DNA of 64,000 bases from NCBI RefSeq assembly GCF_014217565.1, contig NZ_CP043661.1, positions 7,874,001-7,938,000 on the forward strand, read 5' to 3'. The notes under the pieces were generated by a model. It searched no databases and had not been told where the DNA came from. It worked only from the letters and a program-made list of their open reading frames with translations. Source of the stretch: Kribbella qitaiheensis (lineage in GTDB: Bacteria > Actinomycetota > Actinomycetes > Propionibacteriales > Kribbellaceae). Position numbers and translations under genes: made by a program. Positions within the stretch are counted from its first letter, which is position 1. Every line of letters begins with the position of its first letter. Below are positions 44,804-59,900 of this stretch, piece after piece.

Positions 44804-46402
44804 ATGATCACTGTCTCCAACCTCGAAGTACGTGTCGGGGCCAGACAATTACTCGCGCCTGCCTCCTTCCGGGTCGGGCCGGGCGACAAGGTCGGCCTGG
44901 TCGGCCGGAACGGCGCCGGCAAAACCACTTTGACGAAGATCCTGGCCGGTGAGGGACTGCCGGCCAGCGGTTCGGTCAGCTCGTCGGGTGAGATCGGCTA
45001 TTTGCCGCAGGACCCGCGGACCGGCGACCTCGAAATGCTGGCCCGGGACCGGATCCTGGCCGCCCGCGGTCTGGACGAGGTCGTCCGGCGGATGCGCAAC
45101 GCCGAGAAGTCGATGGCCAGCGCCGACGACAAGATCCGCGAGAAGGGCATGCGCCGGTACGAGCGGGCCGAAGCGGATCTGCATGCGGCCGGTGGCTACG
45201 CGGCGGAGTCCGAAGCCGCCCGGATCGCGGCGAACCTGGGCCTGCCCGACCGCGTGCTGGGTCAGCCGCTGGGCACCTTGTCGGGTGGTCAGCGGCGGCG
45301 GGTCGAGCTGGCCCGGATCCTGTTCGCGCAGGCGGAGACGCTGCTGCTGGACGAGCCGACCAACCACCTGGACGCCGACTCGATCGTGTGGCTGCGGGAC
45401 TTCCTCAAGGGCTATCCCGGCGGCGTGATCATGATCAGCCACGACGTGAACCTGCTGGAGGAGACCGTTACCCGGGTCTTCCATCTGGACGCCAACCGCG
45501 CCGAGATCGACGTCTACAACGTCGGCTGGAAGGCGTACCTGACGCAGCGGGAGACCGACGAGCGCCGGCGCAAGCGCGAGCGCTCGAACGCCGAGAAGAA
45601 GGCGACCCAGCTGATCGACCAGGCGAACAAGATGCGGGCCAAGGCGACCAAGGCGACCGCGGCCCAGGGGATGCTCAAGCGGGCCGAGAAGCTGATGGCG
45701 TCGCTCGACGACGTGCGCGCGACGGATCGCGTCGCGAAGATCTCCTTCCCCACGCCGGCTCAGTGTGGCAAGACGCCGTTGATGGCGAAGGAGCTGTCCA
45801 AGTCGTACGGGTCGCTGGAGATCTTCACCGACGTGGACCTGGCGATCGACCGCGGCTCGCGCGTCGTAGTACTGGGTCTCAACGGTGCGGGGAAGACGAC
45901 CTTGCTCCGGGTGCTGTCGGGGATCGAGAAGTCCGACACCGGCGAGATCATCGACGGGCACGGCCTCAAACTCGGGTACTACGCGCAGGAGCACGAGACG
46001 CTCGACGTGAACCGGACCGTCCTGGAGAACATGAAGTCGGCCGCTCCTGATCTGAACGAGACCCAGGCGCGCAGTGTGCTCGGCTCGTTCTTGTTCACCG
46101 GCGACGACTCGGACAAGCCGGCCAGCGTCCTGTCGGGTGGCGAGAAGACCCGCCTGGCGCTGGCGACCCTGGTGGTCTCGGCCGCGAACGTCCTGCTCCT
46201 CGACGAGCCCACCAACAACCTCGACCCAGCTTCGCGGACCGAGGTCCTCAACGCGATCCGCTCGTACGCCGGCGCGATCGTCCTCGTCACCCACGACGAG
46301 GGCGCCGTGGAAGCTCTCGAGCCAGAACGCGTCCTGCTGCTCCCGGACGGCGTAGAAGACCTCTGGACCAACGACTATGCCGACCTGGTCTCCCTCGCCT
46401 GA
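44804..46402 (+). CDS. ABC-F family ATPase (EttA/Uup-like)
   Basis: A 532-residue protein with two ABC cassettes and no transmembrane segments. First Walker A GRNGAGKTT, signature LSGGQRRRVEL, Walker B LLLDEPTNHLD; second Walker A GLNGAGKTT, signature LSGGEKTRLAL, Walker B LLLDEPTNNLD. The linker (~235-310) is Arg/Lys/Glu-rich as in ABC-F translation factors. These act on the ribosome E site as translation factors or antibiotic-resistance proteins; the linker length here does not decide between them. ATG 44804. Confidence 0.93.
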   Translation: MITVSNLEVRVGARQLLAPASFRVGPGDKVGLVGRNGAGKTTLTKILAGEGLPASGSVSSSGEIGYLPQDPRTGDLEMLARDRILAARGLDEVVRRMRNAEKSMASADDKIREKGMRRYERAEADLHAAGGYAAESEAARIAANLGLPDRVLGQPLGTLSGGQRRRVELARILFAQAETLLLDEPTNHLDADSIVWLRDFLKGYPGGVIMISHDVNLLEETVTRVFHLDANRAEIDVYNVGWKAYLTQRETDERRRKRERSNAEKKATQLIDQANKMRAKATKATAAQGMLKRAEKLMASLDDVRATDRVAKISFPTPAQCGKTPLMAKELSKSYGSLEIFTDVDLAIDRGSRVVVLGLNGAGKTTLLRVLSGIEKSDTGEIIDGHGLKLGYYAQEHETLDVNRTVLENMKSAAPDLNETQARSVLGSFLFTGDDSDKPASVLSGGEKTRLALATLVVSAANVLLLDEPTNNLDPASRTEVLNAIRSYAGAIVLVTHDEGAVEALEPERVLLLPDGVEDLWTNDYADLVSLA

Positions 46403-46479
46403 CCCCGGCCACCGCGGTCTATCCACAGGGTGACAAGGACCTCACGGAAACCGCCTTCGGTTCGCGTATGTTCCTAGGC

Positions 46480-47250
46480 ATGACGGATCTCGGACTGCGG
46501 TTGTCGGTGGACGGGCCTGTGGCCCGGGTGGTGCTCGACCGGCCGGAGGTGCGCAACGCGCAGACTCCGGCGATGTGGAGCGCCTTGTCGGACTTCGGCG
46601 CCTCGCTGCCCGACGAGGTGCGCCTCGTCGTCGTCTCGGGGGAGGGCCCCTCGTTCTCGGCCGGCCTCGATCGCAACCTGATCATGGGCGAGCCGGTCGA
46701 CGGGCAGGAGCCGCTGCTCACGCTCGGCGCGAAGCCTGCCCCGGAGCTGCACGAGCTGATCTCGCACTTCCAGGCCGGCTTCTCCTGGCTCCGCAAGCCG
46801 GAGATCATCAGCATCGCCGCCGTGCGGGGCCACGCGGTCGGAGCAGGCTTCCAGCTGGCACTGGCCTGCGATCTGCGCGTGGTGACGCCGGATGCGAAGT
46901 TCAGCATGCGGGAGCCCGCCCTCGGGCTGGTTCCCGATCTGGGCGGCACCCAGCCGCTCGTCCAGCTGGTCGGGTATTCACGAGCCCTCGAGATCTGCGT
47001 GACCTCGCGATGGGTCGAGGCCGAGGAAGCACTCCAACTCGGTCTGGCGAACATCGTCGTACCAGCAGACGAGTTGGCCGCGACGGTGAAGGATTTGTCG
47101 GACGCCGTGCTGTCGCCGATGGTGGGTGCTGTGCGCGAGACCAAGGCGTTGCTGCTGGGCGCCGCTGACCGACCGTACGAAGAGCAGTTGAGGTACGAGC
47201 GAGAGGCGCAGTCGCGGCGCCTCAACGAGCTGATCGCCGCCTTCGGCTGA
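46480..47250 (+). CDS. Enoyl-CoA hydratase/isomerase family protein
   Basis: A 256-residue crotonase-fold protein starting at ATG 46480. The oxyanion-hole segments are GEGPSFSAGLDRN and AVRGHAVGAGFQLALACDLR, and EPALGLVPDLGGTQPLVQLVG is the usual third motif. In the third, the position of the second catalytic Glu is occupied by Asp (PDLGG), as in isomerase-like members. The exact acyl-CoA substrate is unknown. It starts 77 bases after the ABC-F gene. Confidence 0.92.
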   Translation: MTDLGLRLSVDGPVARVVLDRPEVRNAQTPAMWSALSDFGASLPDEVRLVVVSGEGPSFSAGLDRNLIMGEPVDGQEPLLTLGAKPAPELHELISHFQAGFSWLRKPEIISIAAVRGHAVGAGFQLALACDLRVVTPDAKFSMREPALGLVPDLGGTQPLVQLVGYSRALEICVTSRWVEAEEALQLGLANIVVPADELAATVKDLSDAVLSPMVGAVRETKALLLGAADRPYEEQLRYEREAQSRRLNELIAAFG

Positions 47251-47342
47251 TCGGCGGTGCTCCGCGCGGCATGGCGGCGGGAAGATTCGGTTGACCTGAA
47301 GTGTTGTCAAGGTTGACGAGTTGAGTGCCGGGAGGGGACTGG

Positions 47343-49236
47343 ATGTCATCAGGAATGCGAATGGGCAGCGGCAGCGGAGCGGGCGGTTGGCGCCGGCAGG
47401 ACGCGTCTGTCCTGGACCGGAAGCTGACGAAGGGCACGCTGCGGCGGATCCTGCAGTTCGCCAGACCGTTCCGCCTGCACATCAGCGTCTTCCTGGTGCT
47501 GGTGATCCTCGGGGCGTTCCTGGTGATCGCGTCGCCGCTGCTGTTCAAGAAGATCGTCGACGACGGCATCACGAAGGGCGACGCGGGCCTGGTGACCGCG
47601 CTGGCTCTGATCGTGGCATTGCTGGCAGTGGTCGAGGCCGCTCTCGGATTGATGCAGCGCTGGTTCTCCGCGCGCATCGGTGAGGGCCTGATCTACGACC
47701 TGCGTACCAAGGTGTTCGCCCACGTGCAGCAGATGCCGGTCGCGTTCTTCACCCGCACCCAGACCGGCGCGCTGGTCTCCCGCCTCAACAACGACGTGAT
47801 CGGTGCGCAGCAGGCCTTCACTTCGACCTTGTCGGGCGTGGTCTCCAACGTGATCAGCCTGATTCTGGTGGTCGGCGCGATGTTGGTGCTGAGCTGGCAG
47901 CTGACCGTTGTGGCGATCCTGATCCTGCCGGTCTTCCTGCTCCCCGCCCGGTACCTCGGCCGTCGGCTGGCGGCGATGACGCGCGAGCAGATGCAGTTGA
48001 ACGCCGAGATGTCCACGGCGATGACCGAGCGATTCAGCGTCGGCGGCGCTCTGCTGGTGACGCTGTTCGGACGGCCGGAGATCGAGAACAGCGAGTTCGG
48101 CGAGCGCTCCGGGCCGGGTCCGTGACCTGGGGATCCGGATCGCGATGCTGGGCCGGGTCTTCTTCACCGCGCTCACGCTGGTCGCCGCGCTGGCGACCGC
48201 ACTCGTGTACGGCGTGGGTGGCAACCTGGCCGTTCGGCAGACGCTGACGGTGGGGACACTGCTGGCCCTGGTCGCTCTGCTCGGACGTCTCTACGGCCCG
48301 TTGACCGCGCTCTCGAACGTGCGAGTCGACGTGATGACCGCGCTGGTGTCGTTCGAGCGGGTCTTCGAGGTGCTCGATCTCGAGCCGATGATCAAGGACG
48401 CCCCTGATGCGCGGGCGCTTCCCAAGAACGCGTCGACGGTGACGTTCGATCATGTCTCGTTCGCCTACCCGACGGCCGAGCAGGTCTCGCTGGCCAGCCT
48501 GGAGTCGGTGGCGGTGCTCGACAAGCGAGCATCCTCGCAGGTGCTCGACGACATCAGCTTCTCCGTCGAAGCCGGCCAGATGGTCGCCCTGGTCGGTCCG
48601 TCCGGTGCAGGCAAGACCACCATCACGAACCTCGTGGCCCGCCTGTACGACGTCACTGACGGCTCGGTGCAGGTAGGTGGTCAAGATGTCCGTGAGGTGA
48701 CCTTGCAGTCGCTGCACGACACCATCGGGTACGTGACGCAGGACGCTCACATGTTCCACGACACCATCCGGGCGAATCTGACCTACGCGAAGCCCGACGC
48801 GACTGACGGGGAGATGATCGAGGCCCTCCGCTCGGCGCAGGTGTGGGACCTGGTCTCGACATTGCCCGATGGGTTGGAGACGGTCGTAGGGGACCGGGGG
48901 CACCGATTGTCCGGGGGAGAGCGCCAACGACTGGCGATTGCCCGGTTGTTGCTGAAGGCACCGCACGTCGTGGTCCTGGACGAGGCGACGGCGCACCTGG
49001 ACTCGGAGTCGGAGGTCGCGGTGCAAAGGGCCCTGGACACCGCCCTAGAGGGCCGTACGTCGCTGGTGATCGCCCACAGGTTGTCGACCGTGCGGAACGC
49101 GGACCAGATCCTCGTGGTTGACCACGGCAACATCGTGGAACGCGGGACGCATGAGCAGTTGCTCGCGCTGGACGGCGAGTACGCGTTGCTCTACCGCACC
49201 CAGTTCGCGGAGACAGGCTCCGCGGCAGGCGTGTAG
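47343..49236 (+). pseudogene. ABC exporter (TMD-NBD fusion), frameshifted
   Basis: ATG 47343 with GGGAGGGG upstream opens a half-transporter. The first part holds a six-helix ABC exporter domain (ILQFARPFRLHISVFLVLVIL, LLFKKIVDDGI, GALVSRLNNDVIGAQQAFT). The frame is lost at GGGCC 48111-48115; removing one C gives ERSGRVRDLGIRIAMLGRVFF, and the second half adds the last helices and the NBD (Walker A GPSGAGKTT, signature LSGGERQRLA, Walker B VVLDEAT). The restored protein has about 630 residues, the normal length of a homodimeric drug or lipid exporter (MsbA/BmrA type). All catalytic motifs are intact, so a sequence error is likely. Confidence 0.85.
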
Positions 49237-49353
49237 TCGCCCCTACGTAGGGGACATGCGATGCCCGCGGTGCCGGATACATATGACCGTGTTCGCACAG
49301 GGGCACCGGGTTGGCTCGAGCGGTGGCTTTGTCTTGGGGTGAGGGAGGCTCGG

Positions 49354-49530
49354 ATGATCCGGTTCGCACTGGTCCTGGGCATCGGCTAGGCCGGCTTCAA
49401 GCGGGCCTACCACTCCGAGGACGGCCGTCACTACGGCGACCCCGGCGAGCAGTCCCTGCGCACCGGGCTCTCACTGTTCTTCGCGGCGCTGGCAGGCGGC
49501 CTGACCTACGCTGCCCTCCTGATTCACTAG
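49354..49530 (+). pseudogene. Small membrane protein with an in-frame amber codon
   Basis: ATG 49354 follows GGGAGG and opens MIRFALVLGIG, then TAG at 49387, then AGFKRAYHSEDGRHYG and a C-terminal helix (SLFFAALAGGLTYAALLIH) to a TAG at 49528, total 58 codons. The 3' part keeps codon-like GC3 and a perfect terminator follows, so it was or is a real gene. The amber codon could be a true inactivation, a base error (for instance CAG or GAG read as TAG), or the start could be elsewhere. Confidence in the gene is moderate. Confidence 0.5.
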
Positions 49531-49533
49531 CTG

Positions 49534-49554
49534 TCGGGCCCCCGTAGGGCCCGA
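49534..49554 (+). terminator. Rho-independent terminator before the rrn promoter region
   Basis: TCGGGCCC (49534-49541) and GGGCCCGA (49547-49554) form an 8-bp stem with a CCGTA loop, followed by TTTTGCTTTT. It is the clearest intrinsic terminator of the window. Confidence 0.9.
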
Positions 49555-49722
49555 TTTTGCTTTTCGCGCGAATCACACTAGTGTTCTTCTTGTTGGAGCG
49601 AGTGCGGGACGCGGAAGCGGCCGGTCGCTTCGGACTCCCTGAAGGTTCTTGTAGCCGAATCGCGCCTGTGGTGGGGCTTCGGTTGCTGAGACGCGGGGTG
49701 GCTGTGTCGGAAAGTGGCTGAT

Positions 49723-49751
49723 TTGACTGGCCCTGGATGAAACAGTAATGT
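49723..49751 (+). promoter_or_regulatory. Candidate rrn promoter
   Basis: TTGACT (49723-49728) and TAATGT (49746-49751) are separated by 17 bases, close to the principal sigma consensus. A second TTGACA is at 49772 with a weaker -10. The 16S sequence starts ~310 bases downstream, the usual distance for actinobacterial rrn leaders. Confidence 0.6.
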
Positions 49752-49808
49752 TTGGCGGGTTGCCCCGGAGCTTGACACGAGAGTGTTTGGGCGCGGTGTG
49801 CGTCCGAT

Positions 49809-49832
49809 TCTTGAGAACTCAACAGCGTGCCG
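49809..49832 (+). promoter_or_regulatory. rrn leader antitermination/processing element
   Basis: The sequence TTGAGAACTCAACAGCGTG at 49811-49829 is the conserved actinobacterial rrn leader element (often seen with a boxA-type role). A related TTTTGAGAACTGTATAGTGG occurs in the 16S-23S spacer near 52008. Confidence 0.75.
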
Positions 49833-50060
49833 AAAGTCAATGCCGAAATTTAGCATTAACCCGTTTCACGGCATTGGATGATCCTGATCCGCCCTGGTCC
49901 CTTCGGGATTTTGGGTGTGGGGTTGTCTGTTGTTCGTGTTCGGATTCCTTTGAGAAATTATGATTCAAGTCAGTTTGATTGTTTCTGAGATATCAAAGGA
50001 TCACTCAAAGTAGTCTATCCATTCACAGGTCTTCGGGTTTGTGGGTTGATATATAGATTT

Positions 50061-55183
<5,123 letters not shown>

Positions 55184-55347
55184 ACACCACCACGTGTGGT
55201 CAACAAACCTCTGCGTTTATGCATCGCGTCCACTATACGGTTCCCGGAATACGGTCAACCCCCAGCCCACAAGACCAGACACACACGAAAGTGCGTGAAC
55301 GGCCCTTGATGGTGACCCGCAGGTGGTTGGTTGATATTTCTATAGAG

Positions 55348-55465
55348 TTACGGTGACCATAGCGTCGGGGAAACACCCAGTCTCCATTCCGAACCTGGAA
55401 GTTAAGCCCTTCAGCGCCGATGGTACTGCGACCGGGAGGTCGTGGGAGAGTAGGACGTCGCCGGA
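55348..55465 (+). rRNA. 5S ribosomal RNA
   Basis: TTACGGTGACCATAGCGTCG starts the gene; conserved CATTCCGAACCTGGAAGTTAA and GGGAGAGTAGGACGTCGCC follow. About 118 bases, with ends that pair (GGTGACC...). It closes the 16S-23S-5S operon. Confidence 0.95.
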
Positions 55466-55475
55466 CATTCACACT

Positions 55476-55507
55476 GTTAAGGGCCACCCACACGGGTGGC
55501 CCTTAAC
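55476..55507 (+). terminator. rrn operon terminator
   Basis: GTTAAGGGCCACCC (55476-55489) and GGGTGGCCCTTAAC (55494-55507) form a perfect 14-bp stem with an ACAC loop directly after 5S. Confidence 0.92.
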
Positions 55508-55641
55508 ATTTGTGCCAGCAGTGTCGCCGGCCGAGAGCAGCGGACTCTGCGCTCGGAACAGATAGTTGTTCCTTGGATGCGTACTTGGGACTGTGGACAT
55601 GTATTTCGTGTCCGCGGTCCCTTTTGTGGTCCTGCAGGCTG

Positions 55642-56296
55642 TTAGGGGCCTTCGGGGGCTATGCCTACTAGGGCTGCCGCGGCGCAGACGTGGACCGGGG
55701 TTAGGTCTGCGGGAGCGACGGGGGGCCTGGAGGAGGGTGCCTCGTTCGAAGGGGGTCAGGTTGATGTCGATGCCGTGGGCACCGGCTACCAGGCCGCGGA
55801 CGTAGGTCAGCCAGCCCATCATCGGGATGCCGCGGCGGAAGACGCCGGCGGCTGCTGCCAGTTCGGTGTCGGCGATGCTGGCCCATTCGGGCTCCCAGAT
55901 CGTCACCACGGCTCGGAGGACCTGGGCGAAGCGCTCTGACTGGATCAGGGCGTCGTCGTCACTCCAGTGCAGGGTCAGCTGGTCCGATGCTGTCGTGAGC
56001 GTGCCGCCCATCGAGAGGTCGAACAGCCAGGGCAGGTCGCCGGTGCTCTGGAGGTGAAGCCGCGTGGTGCTGGAACCGTTCGAGAGAACCTTGGTGGTCG
56101 CCTCGACCATCTCCTGCAGCGGAGTGGTGGCGTCGGCCTCGAGGACGTGAAATCCCCAGCGCTCGTCCTGGGTCCACAGGTGGACGTCCGGGAACGCGAC
56201 CGCGACGGCGGTCAGCGTGCGTCCTACCCGGAGTGCCCGATGCTCGATTGTTTCGTCACGGTGCGTCCACTGGGCGCGTAGTAGCCAAGATGCCAT
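55642..56296 (-). pseudogene. Possible immunity-like protein, frameshifted near the C-terminus
   Basis: ATG 56296 opens MASWLLRAQWTHRDETIEHR and a ~190-residue soluble alpha/beta protein with VVTIWEPEWASIADTELA and IPMMGWLTYVRG, a plan resembling Imm52-type polymorphic-toxin immunity proteins. That family guess is weak. As read, the frame runs through the rrn terminator to 55469. Removing one base at the run GGGGGCC (55721-55727) restores a tail PVAPADLTPVHVCAAAALVG ending at a TAA at 55644-55642, about 217 residues. No toxin gene is visible next to it, so it would be an orphan if the family guess is right. Confidence 0.55.
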
Positions 56297-56969
56297 CTCA
56301 CGCCCTCCGCTCAGTTGCCGGCTGGCCCCGCCCGGCAGACGGTACGCCGACCGGTGAGGGATTGGCCAGGGCTCCGCTTACGCGGCGTGAACGATCCGAG
56401 CGGAACAACTGACACGTCACCCCACCAGTGTGAACGACACCTAGGTCACCCTTACCCACCGGGTCCCCTTTCCGCAGCCTCCCGCCCAAACCCACCACCC
56501 CACCCCCCACGCTCCCGCATCCTGTCCGCCACGCTTCCGTGCCCTGTCCGCCACGCTTCCGCGCCCTGTCCGCTACGCTTCCGCGCCCCGTCCGCCACGC
56601 TCCCGCATCCTGTCCGCCACGCTTCCGCGCCCTGTGCGCCACGCTCCCGCGCTCCGTCCGCTACGCTCCCGCATCCTGTCCGCCAAGCTCCCGCATCCCA
56701 CCCCCCACGCTCCCGCACCCCGTCCACCGCGCTCCTGCACCCCGCCGCGCCACCCCCGGCACACCCGGCACACCCGACCCGGCCCACGTGACTTCCTTGT
56801 CACCTGCTGGTCCGCCGGCGGCCTGATCCGGCGAGACCGGGAAAGGCTGACCGCGAGGGGATCGAGGGGGAACGCGCCTAGGCAGCCGGCACGGTGCGTG
56901 CGAGGTGGCCGGCAGGCGTGCGGGCAGGTGGACCCGCGTCTGACGGTGGTGGGGGAGCGGCGCACGTGG
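56297..56969. other. Gene-free interval downstream of the SMC operon
   Basis: Between the immunity-like gene start and the SMC-like stop no gene is supported. Most of it is the 21-bp minisatellite (about 56506-56745). Long open frames there come only from the repeat. Confidence 0.7.
56506..56745. repeat. 21-bp imperfect tandem repeat, about 11 copies
   Basis: Units of the form CCACGCTTCCGCGCCCTGTCC (20-21 bases, with CGCATC/CGCGCC and GCCAC/GCTAC variants) repeat from about 56506 to 56745. The variants recur in no fixed order. The region is pyrimidine-rich on the plus strand and lies just beyond the end of the SMC operon. Confidence 0.85.
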
Positions 56970-59900
56970 CTAGTTGGCCGGCTCCTCGGCGGTGGCGGTG
57001 GTGTCGTTGGTGGGCTTGCTGCGCGGTTTCCGGGGAGCGCGAGACTTCGTCGCGGGGGTGACGGCCGCTTCCGGGAGGTCGGTAGGTGGTGTGCTGGGGC
57101 CTGAGTCGGTGGGGAGTTGGGCTGGGGGGAGGTCGAGGGTGGGGGTGGGGCCTCGGTAGGAGTCGAGCCAGGTGCGGAGGAGTTCTACTCGGGCGGCGTA
57201 TTCCTCGTTGCCCTTGACTACCGGGGCCTGGTTGTAGGCCATGGTGTCGGAGGAGCGGCGGAGTTTTACGTAGAGGCGGGACGATGACAGGGCGTAGCGC
57301 TCCATGTCGTCCTGGAGGGCTCCGATGACCGTGATGTTGCGGTCTCGGCCGATCTGCTCGAAGAGGGCGACTGCCTCGCGGCGGTGTTGGGAGCCTAGGT
57401 TGCGGCCGAGTTCGTCGAGGATGAGGAGTAGTGGGCGGTCGCTTCCACCGGCCAGGGCGGAAGCGCAGACAAGCTTGACTGCCTTCTCGTCCATCTGGGC
57501 GGTGTTGCCCTTGACGTTGAACGCGGAGAACGGGCCGCCCTCGGACCGCCGCCACTTGGGCGTGACGGTCCACTTCCACGGCTTGTCGGGCTCGGCCGGG
57601 GGGTCGGGCTGCGGGTACTCGAGCTTGGCTCCATAGCCGCCGTACTGCTGGTCGAGGCGGTCGAATTCCGCCGAGACCAGTCGGAGGCGGGACTTGATGC
57701 CGTCGGCAAGGGACGCACGGTGCGCGCGAGCGGTGCTTTCCGCTTCGCCCAGTCCCTCGCGGGCCCGCTCGAGGGCGGCGTTCCGCTCGGCGCGCTGACT
57801 GGCGATCTGCTGTTGCTGGAGGCTGTCGAAGGTCTCGTGCTGCGCGAGGTGGCTGGCCAAGGTCCGCTGCAACGCGGGGACGAGCGAAACGCGTGCGCCG
57901 AGCGTGCCGTTGGACCAGCCGTCCGGGCCGTTCAGGATCTCCCAGAGCTCTGACGGGATCTCCTCGCGGGACCGGGCGTTCGGGAAGCAGCGGCGTACGA
58001 CGTCGTCGAGTTGGGTGCAGGCCTGGTGGTTCCAGTCGGCGGTCGTACGGCGCTGGGCGTCGTCCGGCAGACTGACCAGGAACTCGTTCGCCTCGGCGCC
58101 CGATGCTCCCCAAGCGGTGGTCCGGGCGACCAGGTCGAGCGAGGTCTGCTCATCCAGCAGCACCAGTCGGCGGCCGGCGAGGTCGTCGAGGATGCGGTCG
58201 TGATCGCGCCGGGTGGCCTCGAGGTTCTTCAGCCGCTCGTCCCGAACCAGTTGCTGACCCGCAGCGGCCTCGGCTGCCTCCTTGGCGGCCTGGAGAGAAG
58301 GAGCGAGCGCGTCCCGATCGTTCTCGTGGCGATCATTCGCCTCGCGGAGCGCCAGAATCTGCTCCTGTACGTCGGCAGCGGTGCCCAGCGCGCGGGCGGC
58401 CGCAGTACGGCGCTCGGCTTGTTCTACCCGGGAACGTGCCTGCTCCAGAGCCGTCGCTGCTACCGAGCGAGCCTCGACGGCGGCGTCCAGCCTGCGACGG
58501 GCGGCCTCGATCCGAGCCGTTCGGCCGGTGATCGCCTCCTCGAACTGCCCGACAGCAACCACGCCGGCGGCCTCGTCGATGACCTCCTTCGCGGCCCGTG
58601 AAGCCAGCGCCACGAAGAACGCGTCCAGCTTGAACCGCTTGTCCGCCGAGACCGGGCCGCCCTTGAAAGCGGTGCCGGGCCGGTTCGCGAGTACCAGCAG
58701 GAAGCCTGGATAGCCGGCATCCGCCAGAGCCGCTGAAGCCAGTGCCGCGTCGCCGAAGTCGACGACGACAGCCTCCCGGTACGGCGCGAGTCGCGGCTCC
58801 CACTCGATGCGGTCGTTCTCGCCCAGCTCGGTGATGTCGGTGAGGGCGCCACAGGCGATCCCCGCGTTCTCCAGCACCTGCTGCTGCGGCGCGGACACGG
58901 TCTGCCCGCTCTCCGCTTCGCGCAACAAGGCGGTCGCCTGGTCGACGAAGGTGCGCGCGGCGTGCTCGCGTCCGATGTGCTCCTCGAGAGCTGCGCGAGC
59001 CTCGTCCTGCTCAGCTGCGGCGGCATCCAGGTCGCGACCATCCGCGGACCGACCGGCGTCGAGCAGGCGACGGTGCTCCTGGCCGAGTCGTTCGAGCTGC
59101 TCGCGAACCGAACGCTGGGCAAGATCCAGCTCGCGGTCGCGGGCGTCGAGCTTGTCGCGTTCCTGCCGGGTCAGCTGGGCATCGCGAAGCAGAGTCTCTT
59201 CGTTGCCGAACGCATCGATCTCGGTGTCGATCGTCTCGCGCCGGGCTTCTTGCTCGGCCACGCGCTGATCCAGGTCGCCCAGCTCATGCAGGATCTCGCT
59301 GTTGCGCGCGTCCCCATCTACCAGGTGACGGGCGCCGCGTGCCTTCCAGGACTCCCGTGCGTCGGCGAGGGCGGATCGGGCGGCAGCGCGTTGCAGGATG
59401 CCGGCCTCGACGGTGGCCATCTCCTGCTCCCAGCGTTGCAGGTCGGCCGTCGCCTGCTTGGTCGCCTCCCGCTGGGTGTGTTCCGCCGATCGGTGCGCTT
59501 GTTCCTGCTCGAGCTCGTGGTCGAGACCGGTCAGGGTCGCGATCGCGTTGAAGATCCGGGCTGGGCCGAGCTCGTTCAGCGGCTCCGCGAGCAGGTTGGC
59601 CGTCGGTGAGGACCGGACCGAGGTCGAAAGGAACGAGACGCAGCGGACCTGGCCGCCGTACAGGACTGTGGAGAGCTTGTTCGCGTGGAAATCGGTGCGG
59701 CCGTTGGAGTGTGGGAGAGCGGCCCAGAGGCTGTCCGCGCCGGCGGCGCGCTCGGCCTCGGTCGCCCCGAAGGGGACGTGCAGGCCGCTCTTCCAGCGGA
59801 GATCCAGGTACGACGCCTTGCGGTTGATCCGGATCCAGACGGTGATCGCGGCGGCCTCGATCTCGGCGAGGTCGGTCAGCTCGGGGTCGGAGAAGACTCC

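Noticed and set aside
49236..49353. The palindrome CCCCTACGTAGGGG (49240-49253) as an operator
   Set aside because: It is perfect but directly follows the ABC exporter stop and could equally be a weak terminator; nothing distinguishes the two.
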